15,471 nucleotides of DNA from Bradyrhizobiaceae bacterium (GTDB taxonomy: Bacteria > Pseudomonadota > Alphaproteobacteria > Rhizobiales > Hyphomicrobiaceae), in the NCBI GenBank assembly GCA_947475855.1, contig CANJPN010000084.1:1-15471 (forward strand). The letters run 5' to 3'. Below, piece after piece: positions 1 through 7,270 of the stretch; the stretch's first letter is position 1; every line of letters starts with the position of its first letter. Under the pieces are notes generated by a model. The model saw only the letters and a list, made by a program, of their open reading frames with translations. It had not been told where the DNA came from and searched no databases. The position numbers and the translations under genes are program-made.

Positions 1-74
1 CCGTTCGTGCAGCCGAAGAGTGTAACAGCCCGTTGTATCAAAAAGACATTCCCCGGCGTGCCACACCGAAAGCC

Positions 75-102
75 GCGGGTTCAAGTCCCGTCGCTCGCGC
101 CA
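75..102 (+). tRNA. tRNA 3'-end fragment (T arm, acceptor strand and CCA)
   Basis: The stretch reads as a T stem (GCGGG, 75-79), a T loop of the TTCAAGT form (80-86), the closing T-stem strand CCCGT (87-91), a 7-nt acceptor strand CGCTCGC (92-98), a G discriminator and an encoded CCA (100-102). The matching 5' acceptor strand would be GCGAGCG, but it is not found in the 74 bases before it, and no proper anticodon stem-loop is visible there. It is therefore either the end of an interrupted or truncated tRNA gene or a remnant left by integration. The amino acid identity cannot be assigned. A tmRNA 3' end is less likely because the acceptor strand does not match the usual tmRNA acceptor sequence. 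Confidence 0.45.
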
Positions 103-415
103 TTCACCTCTCTGACATCGTTGGATATTAGGTGGGTGGTGCGAACCGCTCGGGATGTGTAGCGACGGCGTGAGCTACTGGAGCCCGCTTCTCCAAATCA
201 TATCCACTCCGAAACATCATGAAGTCACGCGGCCTTCATCAAGCCATGACTACTGTGGCAAGGTCCGGAGATTGGCGGCGTCGGCCGTCCTTTTCAGCAC
301 ACCTGTTTGCATTGCGCTGGTTCCTGCGCAAAAGAATGGCATGCGCAAATGGCCTCCAATAGACGCTCCGGCCAATGCGGCACGGGCTTTGGCTAGCGCT
401 TGACGGGCTGGATTT
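103..415. other. intergenic region before phoR, no gene seen
   Basis: About 313 bp between the tRNA-like end and phoR. Open frames exist here on both strands but their translations have no recognisable domain, no good ribosome binding site and the low-complexity look of out-of-frame GC-rich DNA. No Pho box or clear sigma-70 promoter was found by eye. The phoR promoter presumably lies here but I cannot place it. Confidence 0.4.
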
Positions 416-1687
416 ATGGACACCTTTGTCGAACACCTGCTGAAGCGAAGAGCTGCCCCGGCCGCGGTGGTGGCGGTGGTATGCCCGTTCCTGCTGTGGG
501 GCGGCCTCACCCCGCAGTGGGCACTCGCCGGCCTCGCGGCGGTCGTGGCGTGGGCCGGCTTATGGCCAACAACCAGCCCTGCTGATGCTCCATCGGCGAC
601 CGCACCAACAGTCCCTCTACAGAAGTCAGCAGCACCGGCGGCCCCTGTCGCTATGGCCGGCCATGGGCTTCCATTGTCGCTCCTCGATGCCTTGCCCGAC
701 GCAGCACTGCTACTCGACAGCCGTGGTCTGATCGTCACCAGCAATGCGGCGGCGCAAGCACTCTCGGCCGTCCTCATCGGCCGGCCGCATTCACATTGGG
801 TGCGCGCTCCCGAACTGCTTGATGCCGTAAAGACTGCCAGGGAAACGGGCGAGCAACAGCGCTGCCATGTCAGGCTATTCACACCCGTCGAGCGTTCGCT
901 GGCCGCCATCGTCAGCCCCATCGCCAACGAAGAAACATCGTCCCGCCAGCTCCTCGTCATCGTCCGCGACCTGACGGACCAGGAACAACTATCCCGATTG
1001 CACGCGGACTTCGTCGCAAACGCCAGTCACGAGCTTCGAACGCCGTTGGCTTCGATCCGCGGTTTTGTAGAGACGCTACAAGGCGCTGCCAAGGAAGACC
1101 CGGCCGCGCAGGCGCGCTTCCTCGCAATCATGCAGGCGCAGGCCGAAAGAATGTCGCGACTGATCGAGGACCTGCTTTCGCTGAGCCGCATCGAGCTGCG
1201 GGAGCACGTCGCACCGACGACGCCGGTCGACCTGAACGGCATCGCACAAGATGCAATCGCCAGCTTGAAGCAGGCCGCCGAGAAAAACGACGTAACCCTG
1301 ATAGCGAATATTCCGCACGACCAGACGCTCGTGATCGGGGATCGCGACGAGCTTGCTCAGGTGGCGCAGAACCTCGTGCAGAACGCGATCAAGTACGGCC
1401 GAAAGGGCGGCCAAGTCGAAGTCACGCTGCGCAGGCGCGACCAGCAGGTGGAACTCGCAGTCGTCGACAACGGAATCGGCATCGCACCGGAGCATCTGCC
1501 ACGCTTGACGGAGCGCTTCTACAGGGTGAGCGCGAAAGACAGCAAAGAACGCGGCGGAACCGGGCTCGGCCTTGCCATCGTAAAACACATCGTAAACAGA
1601 CATCGCGGGGAGCTGCAGATCTCATCGGTGCTTGGCCAGGGCTCGACGTTTACCGTGGCAATGCCTGCTGCGACGGTCGTTGGCTGA
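416..1687 (+). CDS. phoR: PhoR-type phosphate regulon sensor histidine kinase
   Basis: This is a 423-residue membrane sensor kinase that would phosphorylate PhoB under phosphate limitation. Two short hydrophobic segments lie at about residues 14-30 and 34-50, giving the hairpin membrane anchor with almost no periplasmic loop that is typical of PhoR. A PAS-like region follows at about 85-190. The dimerisation/phosphoacceptor helix carries the HELRTPL motif with His205. The ATPase domain shows an N box (N319, N323), the DNGIG box (351-355) and the GGTGLGL box (380-386). An in-frame stop at 401-403 rules out a start further upstream, so ATG 416 is the earliest possible; the ribosome binding site is weak. 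phoB follows on the same strand after 312 bp. The length is close to E. coli PhoR (431 residues, from memory). The PhoR assignment rests on the anchor type and the phoB neighbour. Confidence 0.88.
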   Translation: MDTFVEHLLKRRAAPAAVVAVVCPFLLWGGLTPQWALAGLAAVVAWAGLWPTTSPADAPSATAPTVPLQKSAAPAAPVAMAGHGLPLSLLDALPDAALLLDSRGLIVTSNAAAQALSAVLIGRPHSHWVRAPELLDAVKTARETGEQQRCHVRLFTPVERSLAAIVSPIANEETSSRQLLVIVRDLTDQEQLSRLHADFVANASHELRTPLASIRGFVETLQGAAKEDPAAQARFLAIMQAQAERMSRLIEDLLSLSRIELREHVAPTTPVDLNGIAQDAIASLKQAAEKNDVTLIANIPHDQTLVIGDRDELAQVAQNLVQNAIKYGRKGGQVEVTLRRRDQQVELAVVDNGIGIAPEHLPRLTERFYRVSAKDSKERGGTGLGLAIVKHIVNRHRGELQISSVLGQGSTFTVAMPAATVVG

Positions 1688-1999
1688 CACTTTTTCCGGC
1701 GAAAATGGCTTTGCAGATCAGGTGTCATTTCCTGCGCAACCTAGCGCGCACCAGCTCGCCTTGATGACCTCGCCATGAAACGATGTTGCGTTCCATTGCT
1801 TCCGCTGCGTGGGACCCGCCAATCCGGTGCACAGGCTTAACGGCGCAAATTCCCTGTCACAATCATTGGGATCTGTCACGAAACTGTTGCCTCGTGCAGC
1901 TACTTGCTCGGTCGTGGGTTGCGCCGGTCGAGCTCCAGATAGGGCTGCCCAGCGTTGACACCGCGATGACACCCAATCCAATCGAGCCGCGCCAAAGCC
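1688..1999 (+). other. phoR-phoB intergenic region
   Basis: This 312-bp gap contains no convincing gene. Its recognisable content is the Pho box at 1873-1890 and the inferred phoB leader. An inverted TGACAC/GTGTCA pair (about 1685-1690 and 1719-1724) frames the start of the gap but is not followed by a T tract, so I do not call it a terminator. A longer frame through this region continues out of frame into phoB and is not a gene. Confidence 0.5.
1873..1890 (+). promoter_or_regulatory. Pho box (PhoB binding site) upstream of phoB
   Basis: Two direct repeats, CTGTCAC (1873-1879) and CTGTTGC (1884-1890), are spaced 11 bp start to start. This is the architecture of the 18-bp Pho box (consensus half CTGTCAT with a 4-bp A/T-rich linker; the linker here is GAAA). 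A further perfect CTGTCAC lies at 1854-1860, 19 bp upstream and out of the 11-bp phase. A weak -10-like hexamer, TACTTG, begins 10 bp after the box (1901-1906), the distance expected at PhoB-activated promoters. The site predicts PhoB autoregulation. Confidence 0.65.
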
Positions 2000-2686
2000 A
2001 TGCCAGCCAAAATTCTCGTGATCGAGGACGACCCTTCGCTCATCGAGCTGCTCGAGTACAATCTCGAAGCGGCCGGATACAGCGTGGTCACAGCAGCATC
2101 AGCCGAGGAGGGCCAGCTCCTTCTCGCGGAACAGAGCTTCGATCTCGTCCTGCTCGACTGGATGCTGCCGGAAATGACCGGCATAGAGCTATGTGGGGTC
2201 ATCAGGCGCGCAGGCCGTCACGCGGCAATGCCGATCCTGATGCTGACGGCCCGGGGCGACGAACCCGATCGCATCCGCGGGTTGACGACGGGGGCCGACG
2301 ATTACGTCGTCAAGCCGTTCTCGGTGCCAGAGCTTCTCGCACGTATCAAGGGGCTGTTGCGACGGGCCGCGCCGGAGCGAATCAACAGCGTCTTGTCGCA
2401 CGGCGCGATCATGCTCGACCGCGACGCCCATCGCGTGACGCGGGCAGGGCGCGAGATCAATCTTGGTCCGACCGAATACAAGCTGCTCGAAACCCTGATG
2501 GAGACGACCGGCCGTGTGCTGTCTCGCGCACAACTGATAGACCGCGTTTGGGGCAACACCGCCGAGATCGACGAACGCACGATCGACGTGCACATCGGGC
2601 GTTTGCGGAAAGCCCTGATGCGTGGCGAAGAGCCCGATCCGGTTCGAACCGTGCGTGGCGCGGGGTACGTGCTCAGCGTCGATTGA
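2000..2686 (+). CDS. phoB: PhoB-type response regulator
   Basis: This 228-residue OmpR/PhoB-family transcription factor binds Pho boxes once phosphorylated. The receiver domain (about 3-118) has the acidic pair D10-D11, the phosphoacceptor D53 in LLDWMLP, T83 and K105 in the VKPF motif. The DNA-binding winged helix spans about 130-226, with the typical GPTEYKLLETLM, RTIDVHIGRLRKAL and VRTVRGAGYVL segments. The length matches E. coli PhoB (229). ATG 2000 is chosen because the receiver's first beta strand (KILVIEDD) begins right after it; no strong Shine-Dalgarno precedes it. A Pho box about 110 bp upstream suggests autoregulation. phoR lies upstream on the same strand. The gene converges on the dehydrogenase genes, leaving 29 bp in between with no obvious terminator. 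Confidence 0.93.
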   Translation: MPAKILVIEDDPSLIELLEYNLEAAGYSVVTAASAEEGQLLLAEQSFDLVLLDWMLPEMTGIELCGVIRRAGRHAAMPILMLTARGDEPDRIRGLTTGADDYVVKPFSVPELLARIKGLLRRAAPERINSVLSHGAIMLDRDAHRVTRAGREINLGPTEYKLLETLMETTGRVLSRAQLIDRVWGNTAEIDERTIDVHIGRLRKALMRGEEPDPVRTVRGAGYVLSVD

Positions 2687-2715
2687 TCGGAAGCCGCGCC
2701 TGACTGCTTGCCTCG

Positions 2716-3810
2716 TCAGCCCATCAGTGCCGCGTAACGAGCGCGGTGGTGTGCCTCGTTGCCCAGCCACACCGACAGCCACATCGCACGCTTCAAGTAG
2801 AGGCCGATGTCGCATTCCTCGGTGAAACCAATGCCGCCGTGCATCTGAATGGCGGACTTGCAGACGTCGAGGGCTTCGGCGCTGGCGTGTGCCTTCAATG
2901 CCGAGGCCATCGAGGAGGATATGTCGATGCCTTGGGCTGCAACCTGGAACAAGAACGAGCGAGCGCTGACGATCTTGGCGAAGTCGTCGACCGCGCGATG
3001 CTGCAGCGCCTGGAAGCTGCCGATGGCCTTGCCGAACTGCTTGCGCGTCTTGAGATACTCGACGGTGATGTCGAGCGCGGCGCTCATTACGCCCACCAGC
3101 TCGGCCGCCTGGGCGAACAACAGGAGGTCGCGAAGCCGACGCTGTAAATCGATGCCGGCGTCGGGCCCGGTGACGAGTGCGCCGGCCGTCAGGTTCTCGA
3201 ACGTGAGGCGGGCGAAGGGACGGCCATCGACGGTCGGCCGCGACGCGATGGAAAGGCCTTTGGCCGCTTTCGGCACGTAGAACAGCGGCGCGCCGCCCGC
3301 GCCTTCCGCCGCGACCAGATAGCCGTCGCAATAGGCGGCCATCGGGACGCCGTCGCAGTTGCCGTCGAGGCGCCGAGTCTTGCCACCGTTGGCGGTACTC
3401 GCCTTGATGCCTTCGCCCCGTGAGCCGTCGCCGAGCCCCAGCGCGGGGATGACGAGCGTGCGCCCCTCGACGATGCCCGACGACACCTGGGCAAGTTCGG
3501 GGTTCGATGCGCCATGCGATAGCGCATAGGCCGAGATTGTCGCTGCAGCGATCGGCTCGGGGGCTAGCACCTTGCCTGCTTCCATAAGCACCAGGCCGAG
3601 TTCGCTCAGGCCCATCCCTAAGCCGCCGGATTCGGGAGATACCAACAAACCGAACCAGCCTTCCTGGCCCATCCGCTCGTGCACGGCGCGATCGAAGCCG
3701 CCGTCCTTGCCGCGCAGCCCTCGCGTGCGCTTCACGCCACCGGCCTGCGCCAGCATCTTGGCCACGCTGTCCTGCAGCAGGCGCTGCTCGTCCGTCAGAA
3801 GAAGATCCAT
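2716..3810 (-). CDS. acyl-CoA dehydrogenase family protein, probable non-catalytic subunit
   Basis: This is a 364-residue member of the acyl-CoA dehydrogenase (FAD) family. The N-terminal helical domain (about 1-115) is followed by a shortened middle beta domain that lacks the usual SEPGAGSD-type loop. The C-terminal helical domain has the family signature from YLKTRKQFGKAIGSFQALQH (252-271) and QMHGGIGFTEECD (322-334). By eye, both known positions for the catalytic glutamate are occupied by other residues: the helix-G site falls in DLLLFAQAAE and the MCAD-type site near VWLGNE. The gene lies 10 bp downstream of a larger dehydrogenase gene on the same strand and is surely cotranscribed with it. 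Heteromeric dehydrogenases such as mycobacterial FadE28-FadE29 pair a complete and a degenerate subunit, which fits here. The family is certain; the non-catalytic role is inferred and the substrate is unknown. Confidence 0.88.
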   Translation of the reverse strand: MDLLLTDEQRLLQDSVAKMLAQAGGVKRTRGLRGKDGGFDRAVHERMGQEGWFGLLVSPESGGLGMGLSELGLVLMEAGKVLAPEPIAAATISAYALSHGASNPELAQVSSGIVEGRTLVIPALGLGDGSRGEGIKASTANGGKTRRLDGNCDGVPMAAYCDGYLVAAEGAGGAPLFYVPKAAKGLSIASRPTVDGRPFARLTFENLTAGALVTGPDAGIDLQRRLRDLLLFAQAAELVGVMSAALDITVEYLKTRKQFGKAIGSFQALQHRAVDDFAKIVSARSFLFQVAAQGIDISSSMASALKAHASAEALDVCKSAIQMHGGIGFTEECDIGLYLKRAMWLSVWLGNEAHHRARYAALMG

Positions 3811-3820
3811 CGCCCGCCCC

Positions 3821-4972
3821 TCAGCCCGGTAGTCCCAGAACGCGCTTGGCCAGCACGTTGCGTTGTATCTCGCTCGATCCGCCGTAGATCGTCGCGCGGC
3901 GCGACTGCAGGAAGATCTGCGTCACGTCGGTGGGCTCGCTGCCAGTTTCCAAGCGTTCGGCGTCCGCGCCATGCGCGCCTGCCGCTTCGATCAGGAGATC
4001 GGTGGCGGCCTGCAGATTGTCTGTCGCGACGAGCTTCATCGTGGACGAAGACGGTCCGAGAGGCTGGCCTGTCGCGATGATATCGACCGCGTGCCAGAAC
4101 ATCGCGGCCTGCGCCGTCACTTTGATGCGCAGCGCGGCGAGCTTGTCGCGGAACACGGGATCGGCCGCCTTGCCGTTCGCCGTCGACACGCGCTCGATGC
4201 GGGCCAGCACCTCCATCGTATGCTGCGGACTCGATGTACCCAGACGCTCGTGGGCGAGCAGATCGTTTGCGACCTTCCAGCCGCCGTTGAGCGGTCCGAC
4301 GAGATTTTCTTTCGGCACGACCACGTCGTCGAGGAACATCTGCGCGAACTCGTCGTCATCTGCGATGTTCATGATCGGCCGCGCCTTGATACCTGGCGTC
4401 TTCAGGTCGACCAGCATGAAGCTGATGCCAGCGTGCTTGGGTGTCGCGGCAGCATCCGTGCGAACCAGCATGAACATCCAGTCGGCGTAGTGGCCCCAGG
4501 TCTGCCAGATCTTCTGGCCGTTGACGACGAAGTGATCGCCCTTGTCGTCAGCGCGGGTGGTGAGGCTCGCAAGATCGGACCCCGCCCCCGGCTCGGAATA
4601 GCCTTGCGCCCAGATCACGTCGCCGGAAATGATCTTCGGCAGGTGCTGCGCTTTCTGCCCGGGCGTCCCGTACTTCATCAGGATCGGGCCGAGGTGGTTG
4701 ACGCCCTGCACAGGCAGATGCGGAGCGGACAAGCGCGCCAGCTCCTCGGAGATGATGATCTGCTGGGCCAGCGTAGCGCCCATTCCACCATGCTCCTTCG
4801 GCCAGTGCGGCGCGATCCACCCCCGTCTCGACAGCGCCTTGTACCAGGGCATGATTTCGGGGGGATGCGGACGGGCCGTCTTGCCTCTCAGGTCATGTGG
4901 CAGATTAGCCTCCAACCACCCGCGCACCTCGGCGCGGAAGTCGGCATCGATCGGACTGTCTTTTCGAAACAT
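3821..4972 (-). CDS. acyl-CoA dehydrogenase family protein, probable catalytic subunit
   Basis: This 383-residue FAD enzyme would introduce the alpha,beta double bond into an acyl-CoA. Visible motifs are YSEPGAGSDLASL (about 125-137) for FAD and substrate binding, the WQTWGHYADW segment (156-165), the helix-G segment LLAHERLG (238-245) with E242 as candidate catalytic base, and the C-terminal TIYGGSSEIQRNVLAKRVLGLPG region (361-383). The MCAD-type catalytic position is glycine (YGGS), so E242, the IVD/LCAD-type position, is the likely base. The frame is open a further 84 codons upstream, but ATG 4972 is chosen: GGAGAGA precedes it at good spacing, the family N-terminus begins there, and the upstream residues look non-coding. 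The second dehydrogenase gene follows 10 bp downstream. The gene is divergent from the Bug-receptor/ABC-transporter run, with 172 bp between starts. Confidence 0.92.
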   Translation of the reverse strand: MFRKDSPIDADFRAEVRGWLEANLPHDLRGKTARPHPPEIMPWYKALSRRGWIAPHWPKEHGGMGATLAQQIIISEELARLSAPHLPVQGVNHLGPILMKYGTPGQKAQHLPKIISGDVIWAQGYSEPGAGSDLASLTTRADDKGDHFVVNGQKIWQTWGHYADWMFMLVRTDAAATPKHAGISFMLVDLKTPGIKARPIMNIADDDEFAQMFLDDVVVPKENLVGPLNGGWKVANDLLAHERLGTSSPQHTMEVLARIERVSTANGKAADPVFRDKLAALRIKVTAQAAMFWHAVDIIATGQPLGPSSSTMKLVATDNLQAATDLLIEAAGAHGADAERLETGSEPTDVTQIFLQSRRATIYGGSSEIQRNVLAKRVLGLPG

Positions 4973-5074
4973 CGTTTCATTCTCTCCGCATACCAGCGTC
5001 GCCTCATCGCTCGTGGAGGCCACCGCCATAGCTCTTGTGGCACACGATCTGGCCATGTGTCCGAAGGTTGTCAG

Positions 5075-5102
5075 TTGACTACAAAGCACATGCTCGCACA
5101 AT
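5075..5102 (+). promoter_or_regulatory. candidate sigma-70 promoter for the plus-strand catabolic run
   Basis: TTGACT (5075-5080, five of six to the -35 consensus) is followed after a 16-bp spacer by CACAAT (5097-5102, four of six to the -10 consensus). The expected start point is about 5109, some 35 bp before the receptor ATG. It sits in the 172-bp divergent region between the dehydrogenase operon and the receptor gene. The TTGT...ACAA flanks around the -35 (5068-5085) could be part of an operator but are imperfect. No regulator gene for this locus lies in the window. Confidence 0.4.
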
Positions 5103-5144
5103 CTGCCCCAAACTCGACAAGGCAAGTCATCCGGGAGAACGCAA

Positions 5145-6125
5145 ATGAGAGCCGCGGGAATTGCATTCACGCTGGGGATACTTGCGTCAGCCCTTCCGGC
5201 CGTCGCCCAGGACGATGTCGCCACCTATCCCAACCGGCAGATCACATTGATCACGGTAACGGCGGCAGGCGCAGCCCTCGACGTGGTCGCCCGTACGATC
5301 GGCAACGGCCTGCAAGAACAGATGGGCCAGCCCGTCGTCGTCATCAATCGAGTAGGCGCGGGCGGCAACATCGGCGTCGGCGAACTCGCGCGGTCCAAGC
5401 CCGACGGCTATACCATCGGCATGGTCACCGGCGGCACCCACGGCGTGAACCCGAGCTTCAGCCCAAGCACACAGTTCGATCCGATCAAGGATTTCCAGCC
5501 GATCACGATGGCTGCCGAGCTCAATTGCATCCTCAACGTGCGCGCCGACTTTCCGGCGAAGTCGCTTTCGGAGCTTATCGCCTGGGCTAAAGCCAACCCG
5601 GGAAAGCTGTCGTTCGGATCGGCCGGCGTCGGCACCGGCCTGCACATGACTGGCGAACTTGCCAAGCTGAAGACCGGACTCGATATGGTGCACGTGCCCT
5701 ATCCCGGCGTCGCGAAATCGCTGCCTGATCTGCTCGGCGGGCAATTGCAGGTGCTGATGGCGAACCCGGCCGACGTCGGCAATCTCATCCGCGACGGTCG
5801 CCTGCGGGGCCTCGCTGTCGCTTCCAAAGTGCGAGAGCCTACTCTGCCAGACATACCGACATTTACCGAGTTGGGCTTTCCCGACGTCGTCGGCACGACA
5901 TGGTTCGGGGTTGCAGCTCCCGCGGGCCTGCCAAAGCCGATCCTCGACCGATTGCATAAGGAGATTCACGCCTTGATGAGAAAGCCGCAGACGAAACAGC
6001 GGCTCGATCAACTCGGCATGAACATCCTACTCAACCAGCCCGACGAGTTCCTCGTTCTGATCAAGAGCGAAATCGCGAAGTGGGCACCGATCGTGGCGGC
6101 AGCGAAGGCGTCGCAGCCCAAATAG
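5145..6125 (+). CDS. Bug/TctC-family periplasmic solute receptor
   Basis: A 326-residue exported receptor of the tripartite tricarboxylate transporter (Bug) family, which captures organic acids in the periplasm. A Sec signal peptide covers residues 1-22, ending in ALPAVAQ. The mature protein shows the family pattern: YPNRQITLITVTAAGAALDVVAR (ligand-loop region ending in the conserved Asp), VVVINRVGAGGNIG, the SKPDGYT motif, then KAVAKANPGKLSFGS-like and HVPYPGVAKSLPDLLGGQLQV segments. The usual glycine-rich PGGGTD-type loop reads TAAGAALD here, which may alter specificity. GGGAGA lies just upstream of ATG 5145. No TctA or TctB membrane genes are nearby, so it is an orphan receptor, as is common for this family. 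It is first in a plus-strand run of catabolic and transport genes. Confidence 0.9.
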   Translation: MRAAGIAFTLGILASALPAVAQDDVATYPNRQITLITVTAAGAALDVVARTIGNGLQEQMGQPVVVINRVGAGGNIGVGELARSKPDGYTIGMVTGGTHGVNPSFSPSTQFDPIKDFQPITMAAELNCILNVRADFPAKSLSELIAWAKANPGKLSFGSAGVGTGLHMTGELAKLKTGLDMVHVPYPGVAKSLPDLLGGQLQVLMANPADVGNLIRDGRLRGLAVASKVREPTLPDIPTFTELGFPDVVGTTWFGVAAPAGLPKPILDRLHKEIHALMRKPQTKQRLDQLGMNILLNQPDEFLVLIKSEIAKWAPIVAAAKASQPK

Positions 6126-6202
6126 CCCCTCTATCGAGCAGCCGGACCAAGACCCAGCGCGCCGGACCACCGGCGCCGGAACGACATCAAAGGGAGGCGA
6201 TC

Positions 6203-7234
6203 ATGAACAGCCCATCAAAGGGTTCCACTTCCGGCACAGCAGCTCCGTCCAGGCCTTCCCGCCGCAAGTTGATCGCCGGCATGGGCACCGCGGCTCTCGT
6301 AACTGGCATCGCTTCGCCCGCCATCCTACGCGCGCAAGGCCTCGTCCCGATCAAGACGGGCACGCTTTTTGGCGGCTGGGCGCATATGGGCAACGACGCC
6401 CTTCTGGATCTCGGCCTCGACAAGAAGCACGGCTTCCAGATGACCGTGAACCAGACCTACAACGTGCTGGCGACGTACTACGCCGACTTCGCCAAGGGCT
6501 CGTTCGACATCGGTGTCGGCACATGGGACTTCTTCTCGCGCGCTTATATGCAGGGCGCGCCGATGCGGATACTCGGGCTCATCTCCGAAGGCACCCAGGC
6601 TGGATTCCTCGGGCGCAGCGACGGCCCCTCCAGCGTGAAGGATCTCAAGGGCAAGACGCTCGCCGCGATGCAGGCCTCCGGCACGTTCCAGATGGCCAAG
6701 ATTTTCGCGAAGACGTTCGATGACATCGAATTCGAAAAGGACGTGACGATCCAGAATGCGCCCAACCCGCCAGGCACGGTCGCGCTGGTCGCTGGTAATC
6801 GCGCAGATGCCGCGCTGACGTGGGAGCAGAGCCTGTCGCTCGGTCTCGACATGGTGAAGGGATCGCGCGTATTCGGCAACCTCGGCGACTACTACGCGCA
6901 GCACACCAAGCGCTCGATGCCCTACTTCGCCATCGCGATGAACCAGAACGCGATCGACCGGCTGCCGAAGGGATCGACCGAAAAGCTCGTCACTCTGTTC
7001 GACGACCTCGCGAAGTGGATGCAAGGCAACGTCGACACCTATGCGGCGCGGGCCGCCAAGATCAACGTCGAGCCGCGGGTGATCAAGACCGCGATCGAGT
7101 CCGGCCGGCTCAAGTTCCAGATGCGGCCGACAACCAACCCGGACAATAGGAAGGACATCATTTACGCCGCCGAACTGCTGGCCAAAGGCGGCATGTTCCC
7201 GAAGGCGCTGGACGAGGGAATTTTCGCTGCTTGA
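6203..7234 (+). CDS. ABC transporter substrate-binding protein (NitT/TauT, NMT1-like), Tat-exported
   Basis: A 343-residue periplasmic binding protein for an ABC importer. A twin-arginine leader SRRKLIAGMG (R20-R21) precedes a hydrophobic stretch ending SPAILRAQ at about 45. The mature part starts with the beta-strand VPIKTGTLFGGWAHMGN and has the NMT1/SsuA-like two-lobe pattern, for example FAKGSFDIGVGTWDF, VKDLKGKTLAAMQASGTFQ and GNRADAALTWE. ATG 6203 is chosen over an upstream in-frame ATG at 6080 because AGGGAGG sits just before it, the Tat motif follows at the usual distance, and 6080 would overlap the receptor gene. The permease and ATPase genes follow directly. The ligand is not readable; sulfonates, nitrate, pyrimidines or aromatic acids are known ligands in related families. 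The catabolic context points to a carboxylic acid. Confidence 0.85.
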   Translation: MNSPSKGSTSGTAAPSRPSRRKLIAGMGTAALVTGIASPAILRAQGLVPIKTGTLFGGWAHMGNDALLDLGLDKKHGFQMTVNQTYNVLATYYADFAKGSFDIGVGTWDFFSRAYMQGAPMRILGLISEGTQAGFLGRSDGPSSVKDLKGKTLAAMQASGTFQMAKIFAKTFDDIEFEKDVTIQNAPNPPGTVALVAGNRADAALTWEQSLSLGLDMVKGSRVFGNLGDYYAQHTKRSMPYFAIAMNQNAIDRLPKGSTEKLVTLFDDLAKWMQGNVDTYAARAAKINVEPRVIKTAIESGRLKFQMRPTTNPDNRKDIIYAAELLAKGGMFPKALDEGIFAA

Positions 7235-7270
7235 AGCCGGATACAACATGTTCGACGGCCTGGAGACCTG

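Noticed and set aside
75..102. Permuted tmRNA 3' piece
   Set aside because: The T-loop resembles tmRNA, but the acceptor strand CGCTCGC and G discriminator do not fit the usual tmRNA acceptor, and no tag-peptide or pseudoknot region was seen nearby.
155..403. 82-codon open frame upstream of phoR
   Set aside because: It has no recognisable domain, no ribosome binding site and no hydrophobic or structured pattern; it ends just before phoR in a different frame and looks like chance in GC-rich DNA.
1685..1724. TGACAC/GTGTCA inverted pair after phoR
   Set aside because: The arms are short and far apart and no T tract follows, so terminator or operator status is not supported.
1783..2703. Long plus-strand frame covering the phoB region (306 codons)
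   Set aside because: It overlaps phoB out of frame, and its translation is Arg-rich low-complexity sequence typical of a shadow frame.
3863..5590. 575-codon plus-strand frame opposite the catalytic dehydrogenase gene
   Set aside because: It is antisense to a well-supported gene and runs into the Bug receptor gene; its composition (Arg/His-rich) is that of an antisense shadow.
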